Origin: Plotosus lineatus
Taxonomy: Eukaryota; Chordata; Actinopteri; Siluriformes; Plotosidae
Assembly (NCBI GenBank): GCA_024760905.1
Contig: CM045729.1
Span: 54,088,080 to 54,152,079, forward strand
Direction: 5' to 3'
Length of the DNA stretch: 64,000 bases
The translations under genes were made by a program, and so were the position numbers. Below are positions 18,733 through 29,423 of the stretch, piece after piece. Each line of letters begins with the position of its first letter. Position 1 is the first letter of the stretch. The notes under the pieces are model-generated. The model saw only the letters and a list, made by a program, of their open reading frames with translations, did no database searches and was not told where the DNA came from.

Positions 18733-19256
18733 TGGTGATCATCCAGGGACAGGACATTGAGACAGTGGACAGTTTCAAGTACCTGGGCGTTCACCTTAAC
18801 AATAAACTGGACTGGTTCCACAACACCAACGCCCTGTACAAGAAGGGCCAGAGTCGCCTCCACCTTCTGAGGAGACTTAGGTTCTTCGGAGTATGCAGAC
18901 ATCTGCTCAGGACTTTTTATGACTCTGTGGTAGCCTCTGCAATCCTCTACGTTGCCATCTGCTGGGCCCCGGGCAGCACAGAGCGGGACAGAAAGAGACT
19001 GAACAAGCTTGTCAGGAGGGCCAGCTTTGTCCTAGGCTGCCCACTGGACTCTGTGGAGGAGGTGGGTGAGAGAAGGATGGTAGCAAAGCTCACATCCATC
19101 ATGGTCAACAGCTCTCACCCACTGCACCAGACTGTAGAGGAGCTGAGCAGCTCCTTCAGTGGACGACTGAGACATCCTCAGTGCAGGAGTGCTACCGCAG
19201 GTCGTTCATTCCAACCGCTGTCAGACTGTACAATGCCACTTTGTAACTGTCTGTGA
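18534..19256 (+). CDS. Rex1-like LINE reverse transcriptase, second part with Thr-His repeat
   Basis: The same frame upstream of this first Met carries FSDD, the catalytic block, at 18513-18524. Then come RNHLCLNTRKTKEMVVDFRR, a run of about 13 Thr-His pairs encoded by (AC)n at 18673-18727, DSFKYLGVHLNNKLDW and CGW-type RT thumb sequence, to a stop at 19254-19256. The microsatellite keeps the frame open on both sides. Confidence 0.75.
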
Positions 19257-19466
19257 AAATACCGGTTATGTGCAATAAAAACCCCGTGCACTTTAATCAA
19301 CCACATCTACCCCACTGACTGTGACCCATATCAACCCATCTACTCTGCCCTCAGATACATGTACACTTGAATATAGGCCAGTCTACAAAGTTGTTCCTTT
19401 CTTTTTCTTTTTTATTGTATATTACTTTATACTATTTATGTATCTATTCATTTATTTACTTATATA

Positions 19467-19501
<35 letters not shown>

Positions 19502-19662
19502 TATGTATTATTGTATTGTATATGTATCCATTTTTGCACCCCCTACTGATGGTACCTCAAGAGCCTGTAACAGTGAATTTCTCCATTGTGAGATTAATAA
19601 AGCTGTATCTTATCTTATCTTATCTTGGGAGGGAGTTGAAGCAGATTAATTGGTTTTCTATA

Positions 19663-19971
19663 AGTCGGCCCTCTACTTACGAAATTAATCCGTTCCAGAG
19701 CCTTTTTTGTAAGCTGGAGTTTTCGTAAGTAGAGGCGCATTTTACATGTAAAATGCGTGATTCGTTCCAAGGCTCCTAAGACTACCCCATAAACCCTTTA
19801 AAAATGATAAAAGTACACAAATTTTGTATGAAATATGTGTTAAAAGGAAAAGAAAATTATTTATTAAACCATTTAAACATTTTATTAACATATTAAACCA
19901 TTTTATTAACATATTTATTAATTAAACCATTATTAAACATTTTTAATTAATGCACATACACACACACAACA

Positions 19972-20024
<53 letters not shown>

Positions 20025-20066
20025 ACACACACAAACACAGACAAAACTCACTCTCTCTCTCTCACG

Positions 20067-20099
<33 letters not shown>

Positions 20100-20757
20100 G
20101 CGCTCTCTTTGAATGTGCGCTCTGCCGAATGCGGGCTATGCGCACACGCAGCGCGCAGCTCACGGAGCTTGTGAAATGGGGTGTTGTATTTAAAGCGGAA
20201 TTACCTGTTTGAAAGATCTGATGTCCGGATTCAATATTAACTTGCTTCCTCAAGAGATCAGAGGTCCGGATTCAATATTAACTTGCTTCTTACAAGATCG
20301 GAGGTCTTGTGGCGCCACCCACTTCTGTGCACAAAAATGCTTCTGGCCGAATGCGGAGATTTTGATACAGGGCGCGGCTCGTCCGGACCTCTTCAAATAA
20401 GCTGCAATGAGTACTGTACTCTCAAAACTCTCAAAACCCACGAAACTCACGAACCAATAGTACATCTCTCCTTTACACGTGTGACAAACAAGCTTATGGG
20501 TACAGTACTATAGAGATTCAGCTCCCTCCTGGCCAATGGGAGGCCAGTGGGGGCGGGATGTTAGGAGACAGCCAATGAGAGAGCAACTCATGCATTGTTT
20601 GAATTTTTGAATGGCGCATTTGAATTTTTGAATGGCGCATTTGGCGCTTTTCGTAAGAAGAGGTTGTTTCGTATACAGAGGGCGAAAATTTAGGGAAATA
20701 TTTTTCATAACCTGCATTTTTCGTATTGAGAGGTTTTCGTAAGTAGAGGGCCGACTG
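19663..20757. mobile_element. Tigger-like nonautonomous element
   Basis: The left end AGTCGGCCCTCTACTTACGA lacks the first C. The right end, reversed, is CAGTCGGCCCTCTACTTACG, with TA beside it at 20758-20759. Inside are (CT)n runs and a CCAAT/GC-box module at 20528-20590. A near relative of the element at 45760-49588. Confidence 0.8.
20528..20590 (+). promoter_or_regulatory. Promoter-like CCAAT/GC-box module of a Tigger-like element
   Basis: CCAAT at 20533-20537, GGGGGCGGG at 20549-20557 and a second CCAAT at 20572-20576 lie within 45 bases. The same arrangement recurs at 49381-49443 and, inverted and doubled, at 26334-26465. NF-Y and Sp1-type sites are known to pair in vertebrate promoters; activity here is inference. 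Confidence 0.5.
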
Positions 20758-21174
20758 TATTTCCTATACTTTTTGTTTTATCTAACAAACATTTTGACTT
20801 ACGAGCTTGCCCTCAGAATGGACTAATTTCATAAGTCAAGGTACCACTGTATTTGGCTTGGGAGACATCCACCTTACCTTCAGAAAATTATTGTTAATTA
20901 TTCCAATATTATGAGCCAATCAGGGTGCGTCATTTCTTTCCAGTATCTACTGTCTGTCTGTCTGTCTGTCTGCCTGCCTGTCTGCCTGCCTGCCTGTCTG
21001 TTTGTTTGCCTGCCTGCTTGTATATCTACGGTTTATATTTCTATAAACTAGAGGCTAGAGTAGCCTCTGGGGATGGGGTTTGCACCCCCGCCCTCTTAAA
21101 AACGCCAGCAAAACACACAACTAAAAGCTGGAGTCCACTCCGGGGAGTAACCCCAAAGCCTGTCTCAGGCGGCT

Positions 21175-21843
21175 TTGTATCATGGTGGTGGGGCAAAGCC
21201 TCTGGACCCCCACTCCATGATAGGGGTGAAATCCTGGAGCAACCAAGTCGGGCGTGATAGGGTGAGCGACGCAGGCGGTGCAAAGGTGTCGGACACCGGC
21301 TGCTTTCGGTCGCCTTGGTTGAATCTGAGGCTGACGGTCCGGGTCGGCGCATGGAACGTGACTTCCCTGCGGGACGACTCTCACCTGCCGCTGGTATCAA
21401 GGGAGCTTAGTCTGCTTGGCGTCGGCGTTGCGGCCCTCTCTGAGGTGTGGAGGCCTGGGTCCGGCGAGACAAGTGTCGATGGGTACACCTACTACTGGTC
21501 TGACTGGGCCGACGGTCTTCACACTCAGACAGTGGCCGTTGCTGATCGATTGGCTTCCTTGGTATCGGAGGTGGTCCCGGTCAACGAGCGTATTATGCGA
21601 CTGAGGGTGACTCACACAGTGGGGACACTTTCTATCGTCGCAGTGTACGCTCCGACCGGGGTGAGTGATCGAACCACGCAGGAAACCTTCTACGACCAGC
21701 TCAACTCAGTGGTGTCGGGGGTTATGGGAATTGACACCCTGATCGTACTGGGGACTTCAGTGCGACCACTGGCACTAACCGGGATGGCTACGAAGCACGT
21801 GTCGGTCCTCACGGCTCTGGACGCCGTGATGAAAGCACCTTAA
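21175..21843 (+). CDS. LINE endonuclease fragment (element 21040-24105)
   Basis: VRVGAWNVTSLRDDSHLPLV and LSEVWRPGSGE (Glu block) are followed by IVAVYAPTGVSDRTTQETFY. The GDFN motif is broken: the reading passes from LIVLG straight into a shifted frame. The start chosen is simply the first Met of the open frame. Confidence 0.7.
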   Translation: MYHGGGAKPLDPHSMIGVKSWSNQVGRDRVSDAGGAKVSDTGCFRSPWLNLRLTVRVGAWNVTSLRDDSHLPLVSRELSLLGVGVAALSEVWRPGSGETSVDGYTYYWSDWADGLHTQTVAVADRLASLVSEVVPVNERIMRLRVTHTVGTLSIVAVYAPTGVSDRTTQETFYDQLNSVVSGVMGIDTLIVLGTSVRPLALTGMATKHVSVLTALDAVMKAP

Positions 21844-22386
21844 TGCTTCTTGGCTTCGCAAAAAGTCGGGGCTTAAGGATTGCTGGCTCATGGTTCCAGA
21901 GATCAGATCCAAGATGCTGGACTTGGTACTCCCGACGACGACGTCACTAGGAAGGAGATTTACCATGCCATGTTTTCGTAGGTAGTCGCTGGCGGCTGGT
22001 CCAGAACTGCTGTGTCTTCAGAAGTGCCCAGCTCTTCTCGGGAGATCACTGGCTTAAGGTGGTGACTCTGAAGATCCGATTCAGGCGCCTGAGTAAAGCC
22101 CTGGCTCATCAAATGCGACTTGACGTGAGCTGACTCGGGGACCCTGATGTGACATCGGACTTCGCCAGTAGGCTTGGGGAATCCCTGGAGGATCTGGACG
22201 CGGGTGCAGGCACAGAGGACTTCTGGGCTGGCTTCAGAGACCGCATCCTGGAGGTGTCCCGTGGCTGCATACCAGGGTCGCGCAGACGACCGGGAATGGC
22301 CATCTCCTCTGAGACCATTGACGTCATCAAGAGAGCGAGACAGGCTCACCTCGATGGCAGAGCTGGACTGGCAAGGGACCTGAAGC

Positions 22387-22869
22387 GTGATGCAGGCAGT
22401 GAAAGCTGCAGACGGTAGTGTCCTTACTGAGGAATCTGAAGTGAGGACTCGTTGGGCCGAGTACTTTGAGGAGTTGTATCGTGCTGACCCTCCCGCCCGG
22501 AGCCTGGCCGTCAGGGATCCTGAAACTCTTGTTGCCGACCCTCCCCCAGGCTGCGACCTGCCAACTCTTGAGGAAACTCCGAGGGCGGTGTGGTGCTTGG
22601 CGGATGGCATATCTGCGGGAGTTTGTGGTATCCACGTGGAAATGCTTAAGGCGGGAGGTAAGGCCGTCTTCAGGTGGCTGTTCGTTCTCGTGTGCTCCGT
22701 GTGGCGCACTGGTGTCATCCCAACTGACTGGAAACTGGGCATTGTCCCGATCTGGAAGGGGAAGGGTGATATCCAAGAATGCAACAGTTACCGGGGGTTA
22801 CTCTCCTCTCAGTTCCTGGCAAGGTCTTCGCACAAATTCTATTGGACAGGATCCGACAGCAGCTTCTAG
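22387..22869 (+). CDS. LINE linker and start of reverse transcriptase (element 21040-24105)
   Basis: VRTRWAEYFEELYRADPPAR, ETPRAVWCLADGISAGVCGI, IPTDWKLGIVPIWKGKGDIQ and CNSYRGL are the N-terminal RT fingers. The frame then shifts to that at 22779. Confidence 0.72.
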   Translation: MMQAVKAADGSVLTEESEVRTRWAEYFEELYRADPPARSLAVRDPETLVADPPPGCDLPTLEETPRAVWCLADGISAGVCGIHVEMLKAGGKAVFRWLFVLVCSVWRTGVIPTDWKLGIVPIWKGKGDIQECNSYRGLLSSQFLARSSHKFYWTGSDSSF

Positions 22870-23090
22870 TGCACCAGCGCCCTGAACAGTCCGGGTTTAC
22901 ACCGAAGAGGTCCACCATTGACCGCATCCTGGCGCTCCGTGTCCTATCTGAGCGCTTGCGGGACTTTGATAGGGGGTTCCTTACCGCCTATATAGACTTT
23001 CGCAAGGCGTTCGACTCGGTGGATAGGGAGGCCCTCTGGGGCATACATCGTCTACGTGGGACCCCGTCGGCTCTGGTCGGTATCGGCTGA
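22779..23090 (+). CDS. LINE reverse transcriptase, middle part (element 21040-24105)
   Basis: PGKVFAQILLDRIRQQL, PEQSGFTPKRSTIDRILALR and TAYIDFRKAFDSVDREALWG include motif A with its Asp. The frame ends before the LYSG-type block. Confidence 0.75.
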   Translation: MQQLPGVTLLSVPGKVFAQILLDRIRQQLLVHQRPEQSGFTPKRSTIDRILALRVLSERLRDFDRGFLTAYIDFRKAFDSVDREALWGIHRLRGTPSALVGIG

Positions 23091-23122
23091 TATCATCGCT
23101 GTATTCTGGGACAGAGAGTGCT

Positions 23123-24103
23123 GTGAGGTGTAGGGGCTCCACCTCTGACTTCTTTTCGGTCGAGACCGGAGTGAGGCAGGGGTGTGTTCTGGCCCCCACT
23201 CTCTTCAGTACTGCAATGGACTGGATCATGGTGGCGGTATCGGGTGGATCGGCCTGTGGTGTGTCGTTCGGTGAGGTTCGAATTATTGATCTGGACTTTG
23301 CCGTTGACGCAGTGATCTTCGCGAAGACGGTGGATGTCCCGACGGAGACTCTCTGTTCGCTGGGTGAGGAGGCGGAACCACTTGGTTTGCGAGTCTCCTG
23401 GATCAAAACCAAGATCCAGGCTTTCGGCGACCTCTTGGATGCTGATGTTGACTTGATCACTGTGGGTCGTGAAGGAGTAGAGATAATGGAGTCTTTCACT
23501 TACCTTAGCAGCGTGGTTCATCATTCCACTGATTGCAGGGCCGAGATCAATCGTCGACTTGGCCTAGCCTACGGGGCGATGAGCTCGGTGGACAGGACTG
23601 TGTTGCGGTCGAGGTATCTGAGCAGGCGGACGAACGCCCGAGTCTTTTGCTCCCTTGTGCTCCCATTCTTGCTCTACTCGAGCGTGACATGGACGCTCAC
23701 GGTTGAGCTTGGACGACGACTGGACTCCTTCATTACGACTTCCCTTCGCCGCATCTTCGGATACCGCTGGTGGGACTTTGTTACCAACCGGAAAGTGCTT
23801 GGGAATGCGGGGATGGTAAGAGTAACCTGCTTGATCTGCGACCTTCAGCTGCGCTACTACGGGCACTTGGCGCGTTTCCCGTTTTCAGACCCAGCATACC
23901 GGATCCTGTTCGTTCGGTATCCTAGGGGCTGGAGCCGATCGTGGGGACGGCCGCATGCGACGTGGTTGTGGCAGCTGAGGGCTGCCGTGCTGGGGGGTAT
24001 GGGCCCTGCGCAGGCCTGGTCGATCGCCAAGAGATGGCCGGATGAGTGGAGGCGGCTGGTGGACGCAGCGAAGTGCCGTCCGGGCGCATGCCCTTATACC
24101 TGA
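23123..24103 (+). CDS. LINE reverse transcriptase, C-terminal part with altered catalytic motif
   Basis: ETGVRQGCVLAPTLFSTAMD is followed by LDFAVDAVIFAKT, where FADD is expected, so one catalytic Asp is replaced by Val (23297-23308). Then come GLRVSWIKTKIQAFGDLL, SFTYLSSVVHHST and a long C-terminal domain with GYRWWDFV, to the stop. An inactive polymerase is inferred. Confidence 0.8.
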   Translation: MRCRGSTSDFFSVETGVRQGCVLAPTLFSTAMDWIMVAVSGGSACGVSFGEVRIIDLDFAVDAVIFAKTVDVPTETLCSLGEEAEPLGLRVSWIKTKIQAFGDLLDADVDLITVGREGVEIMESFTYLSSVVHHSTDCRAEINRRLGLAYGAMSSVDRTVLRSRYLSRRTNARVFCSLVLPFLLYSSVTWTLTVELGRRLDSFITTSLRRIFGYRWWDFVTNRKVLGNAGMVRVTCLICDLQLRYYGHLARFPFSDPAYRILFVRYPRGWSRSWGRPHATWLWQLRAAVLGGMGPAQAWSIAKRWPDEWRRLVDAAKCRPGACPYT

Positions 24104-24553
24104 CCTGACCTGTTTCTATTCATGGATATATTTGTTGATATATTTGGCCGACAGTACAGAAAGGTGTTGCAGGTTTGCTTTGGTTCTGTTAGGCTTTTCA
24201 AGATAGAAGGTTGCTGCAGCTTCTTCAAAGTTGGTGCTGAGAAAATAAAAATATCAATGACGCACACCCTTAAGCTGTACAGTATAACTACTGTCTACTG
24301 CAGAAAAAAAATCTTTAGGTCATAAGCAACAAAAACCGTCAAGCCCAAGGCTGAATGTTCTTACTAACAATATATTCTTGGGAGTACATTTTGACATTGA
24401 AGAGACTCCTGTGTTTCTTATTATTTACCTATTCCTACAAAATCTGTTTTTCCAGTTATAAATCAAGATTCTCATCTCTACAGGCATTTTAGCAGGAAGT
24501 CATGATCCCAAACATATTCAGGACTTAATAACGCTGAATGAACCCTTCATATA

Positions 24554-25245
24554 CAGTGAGTCGTCGACTTACGACCGCGTTTGGTTCCGGCAGACCGGTC
24601 GTAACTTGATCTGGTCGTATGTCGACTTTCCATCCAAATACACTCACGCCAAACAAAAATAGATGAATAAATCTCACGCATTTAAATCTATACATCTATT
24701 TTCAATTTTACATCACTGTGACACGCAGCGGAGAGCCAATCCTTTCTGTTCTCCACTGTGTCGGCGGGTCCGATAGCTTCAAACTCCAATTTTATTGGAT
24801 TATAACAACAGCCACAGACTGCGCGTGTTGTTTGAGTAAAGAGATAAATTTCCTTCGTTTTTGATCAGCTCATTTCCACGAAGTGGAAGCACAAATGGAC
24901 AGACATGAAAAAACTTCAACTGTCACTTAAACACTGCAGCGTGTGAGTCCAATAAAATTAGAGTTTCAAGGTATCGGACCTGCCCACACAGAAAGGATTG
25001 GCTCTCAGCTTCACGCCACAGTGACGTGGCATTGAAAGTAGATGAATAGATTTGCTCTGCGCAGTTAGAAAGTGAGGCTGCATCATCTCCTGCTTGGCCT
25101 TTTAAGATGCTGGCGCTGCCGGCAGCGCAAACAACTGTCGTAAGCAACACTCGCACTGCACTGCCATGAATCATGCTTCACCACTTTTGCGGTCGTAAAG
25201 TCGATCAGACGTAACTTGCATAGGTCGTAAGTCGACGACTCACTG
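24554..25245. mobile_element. Tigger-like palindromic MITE
   Basis: Its 23-base ends starting CAGTGAGTCGTCGACTTACG are perfect inverted repeats with TA on both sides. Internal arms at about 24680-24790 and 24946-25060 are themselves complementary (both carry GAGAGCCAATCCTTTCTGT on one strand), so the whole 692 bases can fold back. The same core is found at 27905-28390 with different ends. Confidence 0.85.
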
Positions 25246-25249
25246 TATT

Positions 25250-26180
25250 TGAATTCTTTATGTATTTCTAGTGATTTGTAATTGCAATAGGTGTCAAGTC
25301 TTGTTTTATTTGTGTCCAATGGTCAGTGGACAGTGAAGGCCCATCCATGCAGATGGCTGCTCTGATAACTGCATCTCTAGCAGAGATTCTGGCCTATGGC
25401 ATGACTGGTATAAAATAAATAAATAAATAAATCACACAGTGCTGGTCAACCAGCAGATGGCCAGAAAAACAGTCACTGTCCAATTTGAAGGCTCAGTTTG
25501 AATGTGAGAGAGTGAGAGAAAGAGGTGTGCTTGAGCTTTGAGGTTGTGTTCATTGCATGTATCTAAGTGTGTTTAGGAAAAAGTCTTCTGCTATTAGCAT
25601 TCAATGTTGGAATGCACTGAGCCTATTTCATTTTGTTAGAGCAGATAGTGAGATAAGAGAACACTTGAGAAGTGAATGACGGATGGAAATAACATTATTT
25701 GATTTACCTCCAGGGTGTCTGGAAGTGGTGCAGGAAAGATGGTCCATTCTGACAAGCTCTATCATGCACATATCTCTGACTATTCTATCACAATTTCATC
25801 TTTTGATTTATTCAGCATTAAATCCTTTTGAAATACAAAATGTTTGAAATGCTTCCACTTGCCAAGACAGATCAGAATATGATCACTAAGTGCGAGATGG
25901 TGAATATAGAGAAATAGCTTTACTGTACGGCTGTGTATCGCTGCCACTTGGGAAAAATAAAGGTCAGTATCACATTTTTTTTCATGTTATTATGACACAC
26001 ATTTTTCAAGTTATAACAATATAATATCTATCATGTTATAACCTCAACATTTTCAGGTTTGAACAATCTATTTTCATGTGATGTTAACTTGCTTTATTAT
26101 TACAATAAGATTATTGTTATAAGTTTGTTTGTCAAAATAACATGAAAACACTACTACTAAGACGATTACTGTTATCTGAA
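25250..26180. other. No feature recognised
   Basis: AT-rich noncoding sequence with a short (AAAT)n near 25410-25432. Nothing else seen. Confidence 0.4.
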
Positions 26181-26182
26181 TA

Positions 26183-26750
26183 CAGTGGTACCTCTCCTTA
26201 CGATAGTCCCAGGAAATGAAATCCAGTTTACGAAAAACATTTTCCTAAATTTTTTGTCTCTGTATATGAAACAAGTTCTCTTTACGAAACGCACCATACG
26301 CGCCATTCAAACATTCAAACAATGCACGAGTTGCTCTCCCATTGGCTGTCTCCCAACATCCCGCCCCGCTGGCCTCCTATTGTCTAGGAAGGATGACGCA
26401 GCTCCCTCCCATTGGCTATCTCCCAACATCCCGCCCAGCTGGCCTCCCATTGGCTAGGAGGGATGACACAGCTCCCTTGAGCAGCAGTTTGTTTCATAAG
26501 TTTTTCGAGTGTGCTCATTGCAATTTTTTTGGCTCATACTTTTAACATGGCATAAACATTTGTAAGATTATAACTCTGCTAAGAAGACATGGTCAACACG
26601 ACGTAAGTACCTTAAAAGGTATGCTTTTATAATTTTTAAAGGGTAGTATTAGGGACCTTGGAACGAATCACGTGTTTTCCATGTAAAATGCGGTTCTACT
26701 TACAAAAAATCCAGGTTACGAAAAAGGCTCTGGAACGGATTAATTTGTAT
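26183..26750 (+). mobile_element. Tigger-like element, 5' end with promoter-like module
   Basis: The left end CAGTGGTACCTCTCCTTACG follows TA at 26181-26182. The right end is eroded, though GGCTCTGGAACGGATTAATT resembles the subterminal part of related elements. A 65-base unit with inverted CCAAT and GC boxes is present twice in tandem (about 26334-26402, 26403-26465). Downstream, ATGGTCAACACGAC is followed by GTAAGT, which could be a short first coding exon with a splice donor; that is speculation. Confidence 0.6.
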
Positions 26751-26928
26751 TTTGATGTCATAATGTGATAAATGTTGTTTTTATGATGTAATAGTTTTGT
26801 CAGAATAACATGAAAATATATTATGATAACAGAAGTTTAGGTGTCATAATAAATGTATATAAACTTTTTATGTTACAATGTGATGCTGGTCTACTCTTAC
26901 TTGAATGCCGGCAATCTCTTATTCTATT

Positions 26929-27258
26929 CTTTTCGGCTTTTTCTCGTTCTCGAGAGTCGCCATAGATAATCATCTAATTCGCACATTTGATTTGGCATGG
27001 ATTTTTACGTTGGATGCCTTTCCTGTCACAACCCTTTTAGCAAGGGACAGAAACACGCTGACGACTTTGCAGCCTATTCTTTACGAAAGTCAGCAGTGGT
27101 TTTTTTACATGCCTCTCACCATAGACAGTGAGAGACATGGCCCGCCTTTGATAACCCAGTTAGCTGCATTGGGGGGACAGTGACAACCCTGTGGGGGCTC
27201 GAACCCCCAACCTTAGGATCAGCGATCCTGCGCCCTATCCACTAGACCATCAGTGCCG
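26929..27258 (-). repeat. Chimeric SINE: shared head with RTE-derived tail
   Basis: The same layout as 8634-8973, on the minus strand: head with GGTTCGAGCCCCCAC-like box B, the CAGCTAACTGGGTTATC body, GTCAGCGTGTTTCTGTCCC, then GACAGGAAAGGCATCCAACG and the RTE 3' end. Confidence 0.8.
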
Positions 27259-27341
27259 GCAGTATATATTTGCTATTTTATTGTCTCAGTGAACTTTCAG
27301 GAATCATTTATCTTTATTAGGAACTTCGGAACTTTATGCTG

Positions 27342-27414
<73 letters not shown>

Positions 27415-27519
27415 CATCCATCCATCCATCCATCCATCCATCCATCCATCCATCCATCCATCCATCCATCCATACATACATACATACATACATACATACA
27501 TACATACACACACACACAC
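27342..27519. repeat. Compound microsatellite TATC, CATC, CATA, CA
   Basis: Four tetranucleotide/dinucleotide blocks follow one another with single-base shifts of the unit, about 178 bases in all. Confidence 0.95.
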
Positions 27520-28535
27520 CTCGGTTAAATGGACTAATGGGGGGAGCACTGGTCCGAAGTACCCGATTGTCTCAAGTTTCCGATTCCATATATTTCAACG
27601 ATTATGTCATGAAAAACTTTTACTTAAGAACACTATGATATCTGCAAATGTAAATACTGTATACTCTGTAAATGTAATAAGATCAGGGGTCAGGAACCTT
27701 TTTGACTAAGAGAGCCAAAAAAAAGACATATTTTAAAATCTAATCCTCGGAGAGCCATATACAGCATATACAGTATATATACACTAGTAGTATGTCAGGG
27801 GTGGCTGTTTTCATGACTGTATCTGGCTCTCAGATAAATCAGGTGGCCTTTCTTAACAGATTAACGAATACATAATTTCACTGTCATTTAAATAAAAATA
27901 CAAAAAAGCCATCAAATAAAACAAAAACAGATGAATAAATCTCCCGCATTTAAATCTATACATCTAGTTTCAATGCCACGTCACTGTGGCGCGCAGTGGA
28001 GAGCCAATCCTTTCTGTACGCCAGTATGTGGACGTGTCAGATACCTTCAAACTCTAATTTTATTGGATTTTAACAACAACCACAGACTGCGCGTGTTGTT
28101 TTTGAGTAAAGAGATAAAGTTCCCTTGTTTTGATCAGCTCATTTCCACGAAGCCAAGCACAACTGGCAAGCAAACACAAATGGACCTATACGGAAAAACT
28201 TCAACCCGCAGATCAGCTGATTGCCAAAACTTATGGCACGCTTACTGTCACATAAACACTGCAACGTGTGAGTCCAATAAGAGTTTCAAGGTATCGGACC
28301 CGCCCTCATACAGAAAGGATTGGCTCTCCGCTTCGCGCCACAGTGACGTGGCATTGAAAATAGATTAATAGATTTAAATGCGCAAGATTTCTTCAAGCCA
28401 GTCTGGTCATCTGGTGGTCACTTTCTGAAACAACGGCCCGTGTCCGGACCATCCGAACTAGTTGGGAGCTGCAGATTTTGTCTGTTGCATCCGAAATCCG
28501 TTAAAGTGACGTCCATAAAACCGAGGAATGAGTGT
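27520..28535. mobile_element. Palindromic DNA element related to 24554-25245, with a hAT-like insert
   Basis: The left end CCTCGGTTAAATGGAC and right end GTCCATAAAACCGAGG are imperfect inverted repeats. The core at about 27930-28380 repeats the palindromic core of the element at 24554, including GAGAGCCAATCCTTTCTGT in both orientations. At 27684 a hAT-type end, CAGGGGTCAGGAACCTTTTT, begins an insert whose right end I could not place. Confidence 0.6.
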
Positions 28536-28559
28536 ATATACTAGTATATGTAGTTAGAG

Positions 28560-29180
28560 AGAGAGAGAGACTATCCTTGAAACAAAGGGTGTGAGGTGTT
28601 AATAAACCCAGGATGGGATGCCAGTCAATCCCAGGGTGCTACATACATGCACACTCACACACACTCACACATACACGCACACACGCACACACACACGCAC
28701 ACATTTCTCTCTATGAGCATTGTTTTGGAGTTGGGTGGAAATTGACTTAAGTAGTTCTTATTTCTACTGTACAAAGCTGCAAATCCTCAAAACATTTGCA
28801 ACCTCACCCCCATCCCTGTGGTCTTTTTCTAAATTGCATTACAGTAACCTTTGTTTTACATTGCTGAGACTTGCTGTGTCATCCAATCCAGGTTTTAACA
28901 TTGCTTCCTTCGCTGCCAGACTTTGCTTGTTCAAAATTTATCCTTCACAACTATAAAAAGTGCAGAAGCGCATTACTTTTCTTCATTTCTGCAGAAATAC
29001 AGCTAGAAAAACAACTGGCAATTTTGGATATGCAGCACTGTCCATTTCACACTAGAAGAATATTTTCCACACAGTTTCTTTCAGCTTATAATGACAATGC
29101 ATGTATATACCTGTAATGATATTTTTAGAAAAGAAAAAATCTTTCAATATTTTTAAAATATCTTACCAAGAGAAAAGTGG
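28560..29180. other. Mostly unassigned sequence
   Basis: Contains a short (GA)n at 28556-28570, a TGGGATGCCAGTCAATCCC fragment that may be an old LINE tail, and an (ACAC)n-rich stretch at 28650-28705. No gene seen. Confidence 0.4.
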
Positions 29181-29184
29181 GCAG

Positions 29185-29395
29185 CTGAATGGCATAGTGG
29201 TTAGCAAGTCTGCTTCATAGCCAGAAAGGACGGGTTCTAGTCCTGGGCTTCACGAGGGAGTTTCCTCCAGGTACTCTGGTCTCCTCCCACAGTTCAAAGA
29301 TGTGCAGAGAAGGCACTGGCTTTTGCAAATTGCCTTGAGTTGTGTGTGTGTGTGTGTGTTGGTTAAGTGGTTTGGAAAATAAGTGCATGAGTGAG
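29185..29395 (+). repeat. V-SINE-type SINE fragment
   Basis: AATGGCATAGTGGTTAGCAA (head) and GGTTCTAGTCCTGGGCTTC (box B) are followed by GTTTCCTCCAGGTACTCTGG and CTCCCACAGTTCAAAGATG. It ends in a (GT)n run and a short tail. Confidence 0.65.
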
Positions 29396-29423
29396 TAATA
29401 AAGAAGGAAAGTGAGAGGAATCC

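Larger units (their letters stand above)
17543..19630 (+). mobile_element. 5'-truncated Rex1-like LINE
   Basis: Reverse transcriptase sequence is followed by a 3' region ending TTAATAAAGCTG and TATCT tandem repeats. The name Rex1 (CR1-related fish LINE) rests on my memory of this tail. A possible 10-11 base duplication with one indel (GGAGTTAGAAG near 17535; GGAGTTGAAG near 19630) marks the ends. It lies inside the outer Tigger-like element. Confidence 0.65.
14987..20849. mobile_element. Pogo/Tigger-like element, outer shell of a nest
   Basis: The terminal repeats CAGTGGTACCTTGACTTA (left) and its exact reverse complement (right) are flanked by TA at 14985-14986 and 20850-20851. TA duplication and this end sequence fit pogo/Tigger-type elements. 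Inside lie two other TIR elements (15963-17380, 19663-20757) and a LINE (17543-19630), so most of its 5.9 kb is later insertion. No transposase remnant is seen. Confidence 0.75.
21040..24105 (+). mobile_element. APE-type fish LINE, decayed
   Basis: A GC-rich leader is followed by endonuclease and reverse transcriptase in several frames, and a 3' end CGCATGCCCTTATACCTGAC followed by CCTGA tandem repeats. This is a different family from the other LINEs here by protein sequence. Its GC content is clearly above the surroundings. A short TTTCTAT on both sides may be a duplication, but this is weak. Confidence 0.75.

Noticed and set aside
21960..22784. Long minus-strand open frame of 274 codons
   Set aside because: It lies opposite a GC-rich LINE coding region and has no recognisable domain.
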